Of a DNA stretch of 55,823 nt, positions 17,804-27,117 are shown one piece after another (positions within the stretch are counted from its first letter, which is position 1; each line of letters begins with the position of its first letter). The notes below the pieces were generated by a model. The model saw nothing but the letters and a program-made list of their open reading frames with translations. It did no database searches and was not told where the DNA came from. A program made the translations under genes and the position numbers. This DNA comes from Verrucomicrobiales bacterium (lineage in GTDB: Bacteria; Verrucomicrobiota; Verrucomicrobiia; Verrucomicrobiales; DEV007): assembly GCA_021648365.1 (NCBI GenBank), contig JAKISY010000019.1:1-55823 (forward strand), given 5' to 3'.

Positions 17804-19999
17804 ATGATCAGGATCTCCATTCCACCGCATAAAATCATTGGCTTACTTTGCTTTCTCTGTCCACCCACCCTGCCCGCAGCAGAGCCACCAACCCAAGCAA
17901 AAGACGCCTACGTGGACTACCTTCGAAACAGCGAGGATTTCCGCCGAGTCAACCAAGACCACGCGTGGATTCAAAAATCCTGGCCCTCCTGGACCTACAT
18001 GCCTTGGTATTATCAATGGACCATCGGCTACGATGCAAATGCTGGAGAGTTCTGCAAACAAACAGGCTACAACGGAGCTTTGATCAATCATGGTGATACC
18101 GCTCAACTCGATTGGATCGAAGCCAACCACTTGCGCTTTTATATGGATCACACCGCAGGCAAAGGCAGCTTGTATTTGCGCAAAAAATCGCCCGCAGATA
18201 AACAGCGTTTAAAAAAAGCATTGCCCAGCAATGGTGTGCGCCCCGTTCCACTCAACTCCGACACCCTTCAGCAACTCAAACAACAAATTCGTCACAACAT
18301 CGAACAAGTGCAACACTCACCCATGCGCGCCGCCTACGCCCTCGATGACGAAATCTCTACCGGCTCCTTTGTCCGCCCCTGCATGTGGCGCTTGATCGAA
18401 GACCACACGCCCTACCAGACTTGGCTCAAGGAAATATACGGTGCAGAAAATGCCCCCGACTATGATGGGTCTTGGATCACCTACAATGACCTGCGCAAAA
18501 ACTTAGCCACATGGAGCCTCGGCGAATTTGACTGTGCCCAGCTGATGGATCAGTGGACCTACAACGACGCCTACTGGGCTAACTACTTAGGTCAGCTCGT
18601 AGAATACTCCAACAGCATCGATCCCGCAACCCCCTGCGGATTTGTCGGCGGGCAAAGCCCCAACGCCATGGGCGGTTATGACTACGCCCGCCTGATGCGA
18701 AAAATCCAATTCATCGAAGCTTACAACATCGGCAGTTCCCAAGCGATCATCCGCTCCTTCAATCCACACAACGCCTTGCCCACCGTCACCACGCACTTCC
18801 ACCGCTCGATCAACGACAGCATCTGGCAAGCTTGGTATTATCTCGCCCAAGGCAACCGAGGACAAATCGGCTGGGTAGAGAACTGGTTCGATGGCAAAAA
18901 ACCCAAAGCCTGGCATCAAGCTCTCGCTCCGCACTACCGTGAAATCGCTGAAAAGATCTCACCCTTACAGGCTGGCAGTGAATGGGTGCACGACGGCATC
19001 GCCATCTATTACAGCCACCCCTCCATCCAGATGAGCTGGATCCTAGACGCCGAAGCGCATGGCAGCACTTGGGCTAATCGCAATGGTGACCACCGCCTCG
19101 GCACCTCTCACCTGGTGCGCAAAGCTTGGGAGAACATGCTGCGCGATAGCGGGCTGCAGTTCAACCATGTCAACTACATTGACTTAGTTCAAGATGATCA
19201 CGCCCTTGATGATTTCAAAGTCCTCATCCTGCCCGCCACTTACTGCCTATCTGACGCCGAAGCCCATCGCATCCGTGAATTTGCCAAACGTGGTGGCACC
19301 GTCATCGCCGATTTCCTGCCTGGCGTATTTGACCAACACGGCCGAGGCAGACCCCAAGGTGGCGCCCTCGACGACCTCTTTGCCGTCCAGCAGTCCCCTT
19401 CATTAAAAGCCAAGGATGTTTTTAGCCAACGACTCTGGGTCGAATCCGATCAAGATGCCAATTTTTCCTACTCCAGTTACCGAGATTTGCTCAGCAAACA
19501 CAATGACAACCTGCGCCACCCCTTCGGTTTTGCCAAAGCCGTGCGCGATCTTCCTACCAATCAACAGAACGAATTTGGCGAAGGCAGGGGCATATTGATG
19601 AACCTCTCACCACAATGGTACCATGTCTTACGCAGCCAAGGCAAACAAGCTGCCTCCACAAGAAGCCTGTTCATACAGCATCTTAGCAAACAAGGCATCC
19701 AGCCTAAAGTTAAATTACACAGCGCCGATGGAACTTTATTTTACCATGAAATTACTTATTGGAAAAAAGGCGGCCGCACCATGCTATTCCTGATCATGAA
19801 CCCCGAGATCACCGGCAGCTCAGTCGGCGGTGGAAACTCACAAAACCTCAAAAGTCACTCTATCCGCATCACCCTCGAATTCCACCAAACCGTAAAACAG
19901 GTTTGCAATGAACGCCGTGACAAAATGCTCGGCGATGGCAAACAATTCACCCTCGACTGGAATACCAACGAAGCTATCGTATTGTCTTTCAGTGAATGA
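17804..19999 (+). CDS. Secreted GH42-like beta-galactosidase family protein
   Basis: A 731-aa protein with a signal peptide (hydrophobic IIGLLCFLCPPTLPAA, cleavage likely before EPPT). The central part resembles a glycoside hydrolase 42-type TIM barrel, with a candidate acidic catalytic segment ALDDEISTG. Residues 470-600 look like the GH42 trimerisation or glutamine-amidotransferase-like domain (DDFKVLILPATYCLSDAEA, then FAKRGGTVIADF). A beta-sandwich tail follows. The family cleaves galactosides or related glycans; the exact substrate is not readable. Assignment rests on general layout rather than a clear active-site motif. The gene stands alone; three tandem TGAA units span its stop codon. 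Confidence 0.65.
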   Translation: MIRISIPPHKIIGLLCFLCPPTLPAAEPPTQAKDAYVDYLRNSEDFRRVNQDHAWIQKSWPSWTYMPWYYQWTIGYDANAGEFCKQTGYNGALINHGDTAQLDWIEANHLRFYMDHTAGKGSLYLRKKSPADKQRLKKALPSNGVRPVPLNSDTLQQLKQQIRHNIEQVQHSPMRAAYALDDEISTGSFVRPCMWRLIEDHTPYQTWLKEIYGAENAPDYDGSWITYNDLRKNLATWSLGEFDCAQLMDQWTYNDAYWANYLGQLVEYSNSIDPATPCGFVGGQSPNAMGGYDYARLMRKIQFIEAYNIGSSQAIIRSFNPHNALPTVTTHFHRSINDSIWQAWYYLAQGNRGQIGWVENWFDGKKPKAWHQALAPHYREIAEKISPLQAGSEWVHDGIAIYYSHPSIQMSWILDAEAHGSTWANRNGDHRLGTSHLVRKAWENMLRDSGLQFNHVNYIDLVQDDHALDDFKVLILPATYCLSDAEAHRIREFAKRGGTVIADFLPGVFDQHGRGRPQGGALDDLFAVQQSPSLKAKDVFSQRLWVESDQDANFSYSSYRDLLSKHNDNLRHPFGFAKAVRDLPTNQQNEFGEGRGILMNLSPQWYHVLRSQGKQAASTRSLFIQHLSKQGIQPKVKLHSADGTLFYHEITYWKKGGRTMLFLIMNPEITGSSVGGGNSQNLKSHSIRITLEFHQTVKQVCNERRDKMLGDGKQFTLDWNTNEAIVLSFSE

Positions 20000-20206
20000 A
20001 TGAATGATTGGAGCTTGCTTACCAATCAATATCCATAGCAAAAAATTTCTATTCCAACAGTATTTGATACTTCAATTCTTATTTTTTCTTTATCTGTGTT
20101 TATCCGCTTCATTTGACTCCGTCTATCTCCGCTACGCTACGGTTGCAGTTCCTTTCTTTTATTCAGAAAAAATATCGTGTAGTATTAACCCCTTCCCAAA
20201 TACGCC

Positions 20207-22144
20207 ATGAACTCCACTGATTCCCATAGCCACGACCTGCATACCGTCCTGCAAGACGAGCGCACCACGATTCACCAACTACGAAAAATTTGGGAGCAGC
20301 GCTCACTAGCACTTTGGCTCAACCACCCCGAGCTCTACCTCGCCCTCATCCAACGCCTGAAACACCGCAATCAACCCTTTTTGGTCTTCGAGATCGCCAG
20401 CGAAGGCAGAGAGTGCGAAAATATCGCTCAGGCAGACTACCTCAGTTTATCCCATTCTAGCGCCCTTTCCCTCGCTCGCACTGGCGCGATCAAAAGCGCG
20501 CAATCCCTGCTGCAAGAGTTACTGTCCATCGACCCCCACCATTTAGACACCGTTTGCCTGCTCGCACGTCTGCAAAAAGACCTAGCCGATCAATGTGCCG
20601 CAGACTCAGAAAGCAAAACTCGCCACCTGCAAGCAGCTCTTTCCTATTACACACAAGCCTGCGAACTCGAAGGTCAAAACTACTACCCGCTCATCAACCG
20701 AGCCACTATCGCTTTCCTACTGGGCAAACAAGACGAAGCGATGAAAGACGCGGTGAAAGTGGTCGAACTCTGCCAACAGGAACAGGCGCAGGACCAAACG
20801 CCAGACTATTGGTTAAGCGCCACCTTAGGCGAAGCTCTGTTATTACAAGGCGATCTGTCACAAGCTCGCCAATACTACAGCGAAGCAGCCGCAGCCATCG
20901 GTCACGACTTCTCCAGTTTGCAATCCATGCGCAGCCAAGCTCGCCGCATCCTGCTCGCCATGAGCGAAGATCCCGCGCAACTTGATGCAGCCTTCGTCAT
21001 GCCCAGAGTGGTTATTTTTTCCGGACACCTGATCGACGCACCTGATCGCGCTCAGCCACGTTTCCCAACATCCTCGTTGCCGCACGCCATCAAAGAAATC
21101 CATCGCACTCTTGAGCAGTGGAGTCCACTGATCGCCTGCTGCTCCGCAGCTCCTGGCGCTGATCTTATTTTTTGTGAACAAGTCATCGCCACTAGCAATC
21201 AACTAAGAATCGTACTGCCCTTTGATCTCAAAACCTTCCGTCACTACATCTTAGAAAGTTCAGATCAACAATGGCTCGATCGCTTCGACCTAGTCATCAG
21301 TCAAGCCATCAGCGTCGTCACCGCTTCTCATGGCGATTACCATGAGTCACTTCAAGGGCCCGCCATCTATGACTTCGTCAATCGCATCATCCTCGGCTCC
21401 GCCCTATTCGAATCTCAGTCCCTAGAAGTCCCCCTGCAAACCCTCGCCCTGTGGGATGGACTACCCGCCCCCGCCCCTGGTGGCACCGCTGACTGCATCG
21501 CCCTGTGGAAATCCTGCGATCTAGCCCTCGATACTCAAATAAACCCACTGCAAGTCACCAGCCCCACCGCGACCAACATCGCATCTACAACCCAGCCCAT
21601 CGATCAATCGCAGCAACAAATCAAAGCCATCTTATTTGCAGACATTGTAGGTTACAGCAAACTCAACGACTACGAGCTGCCTCATTATTACCAACAATTT
21701 TTACAACAAATCGCAGCCACCATCGAAGCTTGCGATTTTTCCCCGCTCACTTCCAACAGTTGGGGCGACGCCTTCTATTTCGTCTTCGACAGCGTCCGCG
21801 AAGCAGGACTTTTTGCCCTCGAATTTCGACAAGCTATCGAAAAAATTAACTGGACCCCACAGAGCACAGGTAAAGCCTTGCGCTTCCGCATCGCCCTCAA
21901 CGCCGGCCCCGTCTTCAAACTCAGCGATCCCCTCACCGGCACGCTTAACTACACTGGGCAGCACACCAACCGCGCCGCCCGCATCGAACCCATCGTGCAA
22001 GAAGGGCAGATCTACGTCAGCGAATACTTCGCCGCCCTCGCCGCCGTCGAACAAATCACCGAATTCAGCCTAGAATATGTCGGCTACCGCCCGCTCCCCA
22101 AAAACTACGGCAGCAGCCGAGTGTTTATTTTGCAAGGCAAGTGA
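20207..22144 (+). CDS. TPR - SLOG-like - class III nucleotide cyclase fusion protein
   Basis: A 645-aa soluble protein with three parts. Residues 80-235 are TPR-like helical repeats (ALSYYTQACELEGQNYYPL). Residues 265-405 look like a SLOG-type Rossmann domain: RVVIFSGHLIDAPDR, CCSAAPGADLIFCEQ and RIVLPFDLKTF. Residues 475-640 are a class III adenylate/guanylate cyclase domain: ILFADIVGYSKL and SWGDAFYFVF supply the two metal-binding Asp, and TNRAARIEP the transition-state Asn and Arg. So the cyclase is probably active. SLOG domains bind or process nucleotide ligands, so ligand-controlled cyclic nucleotide production is a reasonable inference. It has no signal peptide and stands alone between non-coding stretches. 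Confidence 0.83.
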   Translation: MNSTDSHSHDLHTVLQDERTTIHQLRKIWEQRSLALWLNHPELYLALIQRLKHRNQPFLVFEIASEGRECENIAQADYLSLSHSSALSLARTGAIKSAQSLLQELLSIDPHHLDTVCLLARLQKDLADQCAADSESKTRHLQAALSYYTQACELEGQNYYPLINRATIAFLLGKQDEAMKDAVKVVELCQQEQAQDQTPDYWLSATLGEALLLQGDLSQARQYYSEAAAAIGHDFSSLQSMRSQARRILLAMSEDPAQLDAAFVMPRVVIFSGHLIDAPDRAQPRFPTSSLPHAIKEIHRTLEQWSPLIACCSAAPGADLIFCEQVIATSNQLRIVLPFDLKTFRHYILESSDQQWLDRFDLVISQAISVVTASHGDYHESLQGPAIYDFVNRIILGSALFESQSLEVPLQTLALWDGLPAPAPGGTADCIALWKSCDLALDTQINPLQVTSPTATNIASTTQPIDQSQQQIKAILFADIVGYSKLNDYELPHYYQQFLQQIAATIEACDFSPLTSNSWGDAFYFVFDSVREAGLFALEFRQAIEKINWTPQSTGKALRFRIALNAGPVFKLSDPLTGTLNYTGQHTNRAARIEPIVQEGQIYVSEYFAALAAVEQITEFSLEYVGYRPLPKNYGSSRVFILQGK

Positions 22145-22205
22145 CCTGCTTTCAATGTCTGGATACCTACAGATTCAAGCCATCAACTCGAATCAATAAA
22201 TGTTA

Positions 22206-22377
22206 TGTGAATATGGAGTGCTGCGGCTCGACGCAGCTTTTTGTAGCAGGGGTGGTGGGATGTAAGGTGAGCTTGGGGTGGAGCCGTGAGTCGGATGGAG
22301 TTTCGTAAAGCTCGGTCGAGCCCGAGCACTCCAAAAGGGCTGTGAATATGGAGTGCTTGCGGCTCGACGCAGCTTTT
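22206..22377. repeat. Cluster of three copies of a dispersed repeat, one inverted
   Basis: Copies at 22206-22242 and 22341-22377 share TGTGAATATGGAGTGC followed by GCGGCTCGACGCAGCTTTT. A partial inverted copy (GTCGAGCCCGAGCACTCC, then AAAAG) lies at 22315-22337. A related copy is at 10151-10179. The whole 22145-22463 gap has no convincing gene; the short reading frames here only translate the repeats. Confidence 0.8.
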
Positions 22378-22463
22378 CTTTTTCGTGGTGTAAACCTACG
22401 ACCTCCACAACACTCTCGCAACTCTATCCCTGTCCAGCCATCACCGCCATTGACCTGAACCCA

Positions 22464-24035
22464 CTAAGCCTTCTCCAAAGCACGCCCAAGATCCACCACC
22501 ACTTGCAGCAGTTTTTCTACCTCGCTCAAAGTGGTGCGAAAGTTCACAATGCAAGCTCGCAGCACAAACTGCCCGTCAATCATGGCGTTAGATAAATAGA
22601 CTTGCCCTGTTGCTTGCACTTGTTCCAACAACTCACGATTGAGATCATTGAGGTATTCCCTACCTTCGATCTCGGAAAGTGCTGGTGGGATCTGTCGGGG
22701 AACATAGACAAAGGTAGTGATGCTCAAACTCTGAGTGCATAACTGTAATTCCTCCTGTTGGGTGACTTTTTTTGCCAGCACCTGAGCTAGGGCAATGTCA
22801 TCACGGATCATACCGATGTAACCTTCGCGCCCTGCTTGGCGCCAGGCTAACCAAACTTTCAACGCACGAAAACCGCGTGAATTCTGAAGGCCGTATTCAT
22901 AGAAATTGATCGGCTGATCTTCGCTGTTCTCTTGCTGATCATCTTGATCAAACAGATAATAGTCTGGATGAAAGCTGAAGGCATCGACTAGGTGTTTGGG
23001 GTCTTTGACCAAAACACAACCTGCCTCCAGTGGCGTGTAGAGCCATTTGTGCGGATCCAAAGCAATGGAATCTGCTGAGCTCAAAGCACGCAAATCAGAC
23101 GATGCCTCCGGCAACATGGCGGCAAAAGCCCCATAGGCTCCATCGACATGGAACCACAAATCCTGGGCTCGACAAATCTCTGCGATAGCTTCTAGTGGGT
23201 CAATAGCTCCAGTGCTAACCGTGCCTGCGGAGGCGATCACTAAAAAGGGTTGCAAACCTGCTTCACGGTCGGCTGCTATCTTGCCTTGCAAGTCATGCGA
23301 ATCTATTTTCTGTTGATCATCGGTGTCGATCCAAACAATGGCATCCGTGCCTAAGCCAAATAAATCTGCCGCCTTTTGCAACCAGGTATGCGTTTCTCTG
23401 GAAGCGTACAAGCGCAGGCTCTGACCACTTTTTCCAAGCCCTTGACTGCGAATATCCCAATCCGTTTGAGCTTTCCTAGCGGCAAGAAATCCTACAAAAT
23501 TTGCCATCGTACCACCACTGACCAACAGGCCTCCATAGGACTCATCACAGTCTATAGCTTGCCGAATCCAATCGACCGTTTGTTTTTCGATCTCAGTAGC
23601 CATCGGCGACAAAGCCCAAGCCCCGACATTGGCATTGATACTCGAAGCTAACAAATCCCCTAGCGCTCCAATCGGCGCGGCTGACGAAGTGACATAAGCC
23701 ATGAAACCTGGATGACCATTGAACAGTGAGTGATCAAATAACAAATGCGCTGTTTCATCTAACAAAGCTGCCGCCGCCATACCCTGTTGCGGCAATGCCG
23801 CTGATCCCAAAGCTGCCTTGACCTCTGCCACCGATTCAGCTGGATGCACAGGGCGACTAGGCTGACCGGATTCACTCGGCGAAGGCGCTGTTTGCAGGGT
23901 TTGCAAAAAATCGCCAATCTGATCGACCAGCAGATGCCCAGCTTGACGAAACTGCTCAGCTCCCATCTCAAGCGCAGCTTCTCGACAGCGCAAATTTCGC
24001 TGCTGATCCGATCCGCTGTCGCTAGTCCCATTCAT
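22464..24035 (-). CDS. Pyridoxal-phosphate-dependent amino acid decarboxylase (group II, aromatic/glutamate type)
   Basis: A 523-aa fold-type I decarboxylase. The PLP-binding Lys is in SIALDPHKWLYTPLEAGCV (about residues 327-345). WFHVDGAYGAFAAML supplies the Asp that contacts the pyridine nitrogen, and GLLVSGGTMANFVGFLAARK is the conserved N-terminal loop. The HPGFMAYVTSSAAPIG segment is also typical. Members remove CO2 from aromatic amino acids, glutamate or related substrates; the substrate cannot be fixed by eye. Its ATG overlaps the stop of the RapA-like gene (ATGA), so translation is coupled to that gene, an odd partner. Confidence 0.9.
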   Translation of the reverse strand: MNGTSDSGSDQQRNLRCREAALEMGAEQFRQAGHLLVDQIGDFLQTLQTAPSPSESGQPSRPVHPAESVAEVKAALGSAALPQQGMAAAALLDETAHLLFDHSLFNGHPGFMAYVTSSAAPIGALGDLLASSINANVGAWALSPMATEIEKQTVDWIRQAIDCDESYGGLLVSGGTMANFVGFLAARKAQTDWDIRSQGLGKSGQSLRLYASRETHTWLQKAADLFGLGTDAIVWIDTDDQQKIDSHDLQGKIAADREAGLQPFLVIASAGTVSTGAIDPLEAIAEICRAQDLWFHVDGAYGAFAAMLPEASSDLRALSSADSIALDPHKWLYTPLEAGCVLVKDPKHLVDAFSFHPDYYLFDQDDQQENSEDQPINFYEYGLQNSRGFRALKVWLAWRQAGREGYIGMIRDDIALAQVLAKKVTQQEELQLCTQSLSITTFVYVPRQIPPALSEIEGREYLNDLNRELLEQVQATGQVYLSNAMIDGQFVLRACIVNFRTTLSEVEKLLQVVVDLGRALEKA

Positions 24036-26872
24036 GTGCCAGGAGTCGCCAAAATCATGCGCACCGAATCCATGCGCAAAACGGCATGCTGGAGATGACC
24101 TTTCAAAGCATCGCGTTCTTCGGTAGCTAACTGAATTTCTGAGTCGCGAACGGGATGCCCCATTTCACGCAATTTTTCCAAGCGTTCGATTTCTCCGTCG
24201 AGCTGTTTTTCCATCGCTTCCACTGCCTCCTTGCGCACTTCGTCGGCATTCTTTTCTGCCAAAGCTTTAGCGGCTTCGATCATTTTGGGCAAGGTGCCAC
24301 GCAGAGCTTTGGATTTTTTCTGCAACCAATCCGTAGGTCCCTCTTTCGATCGACGAATCATCTCTGGCACAAACACATTGCTGCGATCCCGCAGCTGATG
24401 ATCGACCAAAGCGCGAACTGGCTGTGATGGCAGAAAGCGATCTGCATGAAATTTCTCTGGCGCCACACACTCCAAGACACAAACGATATCGAGCAACAAA
24501 GCCTGCTCCGGAGCTGCCTCGATGCGGGCAAATGAAGCATTGCCACGTTCCGATCCGAGCAGCACATCAATCGCACTGGTCACCATCGGGTGATCCCAAG
24601 TGAAAAGCACAATGTCCTCGCGAGCCAGCGCCGTCTCACGATCAAAGGTCAGCGAGATACCCTCTTCTGGCAAACCTGGGAAGGCTTCTGGAGAAAATAA
24701 ATGTTCTGGAGTGATCATGTAACAACGATCATCCAAATCCTCAACCGTGACCCCAAAATGATCGAACAGACGAAGCACAAAACGCTGCAAACCTCGATCC
24801 TCGTCGAGTTCCTTGATCTCTTTGACCAACTTGCCGCCGCGCTTTTTATCAAAGGAACTGATTTCTAACAAATGATCTCGACCTTTTTCTAAATCATGAT
24901 CGACTTGCTCTTTGAACGCCTTACCGCGTTCGATCAAGTCTGCCAAGTCCGCTTTGCTTTTTCCACCCGTTAGCAAACCTTGCAATTCATCTTGAAATTC
25001 TCTCTCAATCGCACTTGATCCATGCAGGGTGTGTTCGAAAGCTGCTAGGCCTTCGTGGTACCACTTCGCCAAACTCTCCCCGCCACTGCCCGCTAAATAC
25101 GGCACGTGGATGTGGATGTCTTCCTCCTGCCCTATGCGATCCAAACGCCCGATGCGTTGCTCCAACAATGCTGGGTCGGGTGGCAAGTCGAACAGAATTA
25201 GGTGATGGGCAAACTGAAAGTTGCGCCCCTCACTACCGATCTCTGAGCAGATCAAAATACGTGCTCCGCCTTCGTCGGCAAAATAGGCAGCATTGCGGTC
25301 ACGCTGCAACAAGTTGAGGCCTTCATGAAAAACCGCTGCCATCGCGCTGATGTGTTCGCGCAAGGCTTCTTCGATTTTCTCCGCCATCTGCTGGCTATGA
25401 CAAATCAACAAAAATTTATCGTCAGGGTTATCGCTTAACAAGGTGGACAGCCAGAGGATTTTATCCGCCGTCTCATCGCTGTCTTCTTTAGCAACCAGCG
25501 GCCACAGGTGCGCTTGACGTTTGGGAAAGCCTTCCAGCACCTGACGTCGATTGCGAAACATCACGCGGCCCGTGCCATACAAGTCCACCAAAGAAGCCGC
25601 CAGGTCCTTGCGCACTTTGGCTTCGGTTGCCTCCGCCTCTGCCGTCTCATCCTCTTGAGCGGCCGATAGCTTTTCCACCGCCTCAGCGCCAAGCATTTTT
25701 TTCAGCAGCTTCTCTTCCGCTTTTTTCAACTTATCGCCCGAGCGTAAATTGTCCGCCAGTGCTGAGACTTCTTGATAGTGATCCGATTCCTTGATGAACT
25801 CTGCTAAGTCGGAAAAACGATCTGGATCGAGCAAGCGCAGGCGCGCAAAGTGTCCCTCGCGTCCCAACTGCTCAGGGGTAGCGGTCAGTAACAACAGGCC
25901 CGGAGTTTCCATCGCGATCCCCGCCACCGCTTCATAGGCTGGGCTCGCCTCTTGCGTTGTCCATTCCAAATGATGCGCCTCATCGACGATCAGTAAATCC
26001 CAGTTGCCCTCCGCCGCTTGCATCGCACGCTCAGGATTATCCGCCAGCCACGAGGTGCCACAGATCACCAGTTGATCATCAAAAAATGGATTGCCTGCTC
26101 CCTCTCCTGCTTCGATCGATTTCGCCCGCTCTTCATCGTAGATCGAAAAAGACATCTGAAAACGTCGATACAGCTCGACGAACCATTGGTTGATCAAGGC
26201 ATCGGGCACGAGAATCAAAATGCGACTGGCACGACCACTCTGATGCAGGCGATGCAAGATCAGACAAGCTTCGATCGTTTTGCCCAGACCCACTTCGTCT
26301 GCCAACAAAACGCGCGGTGCGAATCGTGATGCCACTTCATTGGCGATGTACAACTGATGCGGGATCAAAGAGATGCGCGCACCGACCAGTCCGCGAACTT
26401 TACGCGAACGCGCTTCGTGTTTGAATCGCCGCGCCGCTTGCCTCAGTTTCCAAGTGCGTGGGTCATCGACGTGCCCTGCCAACAAACGGGCTTCGGGTTT
26501 TTGAAAACTGATTTTATCCGACAGCTCGCTCTCTGGCAGTTCATTGCCAGCCGCGTCGATGTAGATCAGGCGCCCTTCGTCCTTACGAATGTCCGCTACC
26601 ACCGAAGCTTCGTCTTGTTGATTGCGAACGGTATCGCCAATCGAAAATTCTACCCGCCGTAAAGGCGCGCTGCGTGCTGCATAAGTCAGCGTCTGCTCGC
26701 TGGCAGGGAAGATCACCTGCACGCGCTGAGTGCCTGCGGCGATGATCAAACCGAGCCCTAGCTCAGGCTGCATTTCACTGATCCAACGCTGACCGGGAGC
26801 AAAGTCGTTCGGGTTTGAGGAAGCGATTTGGTGACGTGATTGACGTGGCATTTTGAACAAAAATATAAGCAA
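24032..26872 (-). CDS. RapA-like SNF2-family helicase
   Basis: A 946-aa SWI2/SNF2 ATPase with the RapA layout. An N-terminal Tudor-like region (residues 20-110) precedes the motor. Motif I is LADEVGLGKTIEACL (about 192-206), motif II VDEAHHLEW and the motif V-VI region is SEGRNFQFAHHLILFD and EQRIGRLDRIGQ. The helical C-terminal half resembles RapA_C. RapA binds RNA polymerase and recycles stalled complexes in E. coli; this protein is close in length (E. coli 968 aa). It starts 239 nt from the divergent pheA gene. The last 4 nt overlap the decarboxylase gene. Confidence 0.9.
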   Translation of the reverse strand: MLIFLFKMPRQSRHQIASSNPNDFAPGQRWISEMQPELGLGLIIAAGTQRVQVIFPASEQTLTYAARSAPLRRVEFSIGDTVRNQQDEASVVADIRKDEGRLIYIDAAGNELPESELSDKISFQKPEARLLAGHVDDPRTWKLRQAARRFKHEARSRKVRGLVGARISLIPHQLYIANEVASRFAPRVLLADEVGLGKTIEACLILHRLHQSGRASRILILVPDALINQWFVELYRRFQMSFSIYDEERAKSIEAGEGAGNPFFDDQLVICGTSWLADNPERAMQAAEGNWDLLIVDEAHHLEWTTQEASPAYEAVAGIAMETPGLLLLTATPEQLGREGHFARLRLLDPDRFSDLAEFIKESDHYQEVSALADNLRSGDKLKKAEEKLLKKMLGAEAVEKLSAAQEDETAEAEATEAKVRKDLAASLVDLYGTGRVMFRNRRQVLEGFPKRQAHLWPLVAKEDSDETADKILWLSTLLSDNPDDKFLLICHSQQMAEKIEEALREHISAMAAVFHEGLNLLQRDRNAAYFADEGGARILICSEIGSEGRNFQFAHHLILFDLPPDPALLEQRIGRLDRIGQEEDIHIHVPYLAGSGGESLAKWYHEGLAAFEHTLHGSSAIEREFQDELQGLLTGGKSKADLADLIERGKAFKEQVDHDLEKGRDHLLEISSFDKKRGGKLVKEIKELDEDRGLQRFVLRLFDHFGVTVEDLDDRCYMITPEHLFSPEAFPGLPEEGISLTFDRETALAREDIVLFTWDHPMVTSAIDVLLGSERGNASFARIEAAPEQALLLDIVCVLECVAPEKFHADRFLPSQPVRALVDHQLRDRSNVFVPEMIRRSKEGPTDWLQKKSKALRGTLPKMIEAAKALAEKNADEVRKEAVEAMEKQLDGEIERLEKLREMGHPVRDSEIQLATEERDALKGHLQHAVLRMDSVRMILATPGT

Positions 26873-26879
26873 ACAGAAT

Positions 26880-26940
26880 AGGCATCTACGCCCAAGCCAC
26901 GTTTACACGCAGCTATTTTGGGCGTAAATAGAGAATGCCT
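26880..26940. repeat. Nested inverted repeat in the gap between the RapA-like gene and pheA
   Basis: TACGCCCAA (26887-26895) pairs with TTGGGCGTA (26918-26926), and outside it AGGCAT (26880-26885) pairs with ATGCCT (26935-26940). It lies a few bases upstream of the RapA-like start (- strand), so it would be in its promoter or leader. It could be a regulator site or an RNA hairpin. Confidence 0.45.
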
Positions 26941-27117
26941 GCACTTACAAAAAAATCAACCGTTCTTCACGGCTATCGCACAAAGCATGACAATCCACGC
27001 TCAATGTTTTGCCAGTTCAAGGTAAAACCATTCACTGACATAATCCTCGGTATCACAAAAAAGAACTTGGAGCTTAGGCTTTTCTAACGGAAAGAAATGT
27101 AGTATCTCGTTTTGCTT

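Noticed and set aside
22193..22421. Two 71-72 aa frames with repeated STPYS segments
   Set aside because: They only translate the intergenic repeat copies.
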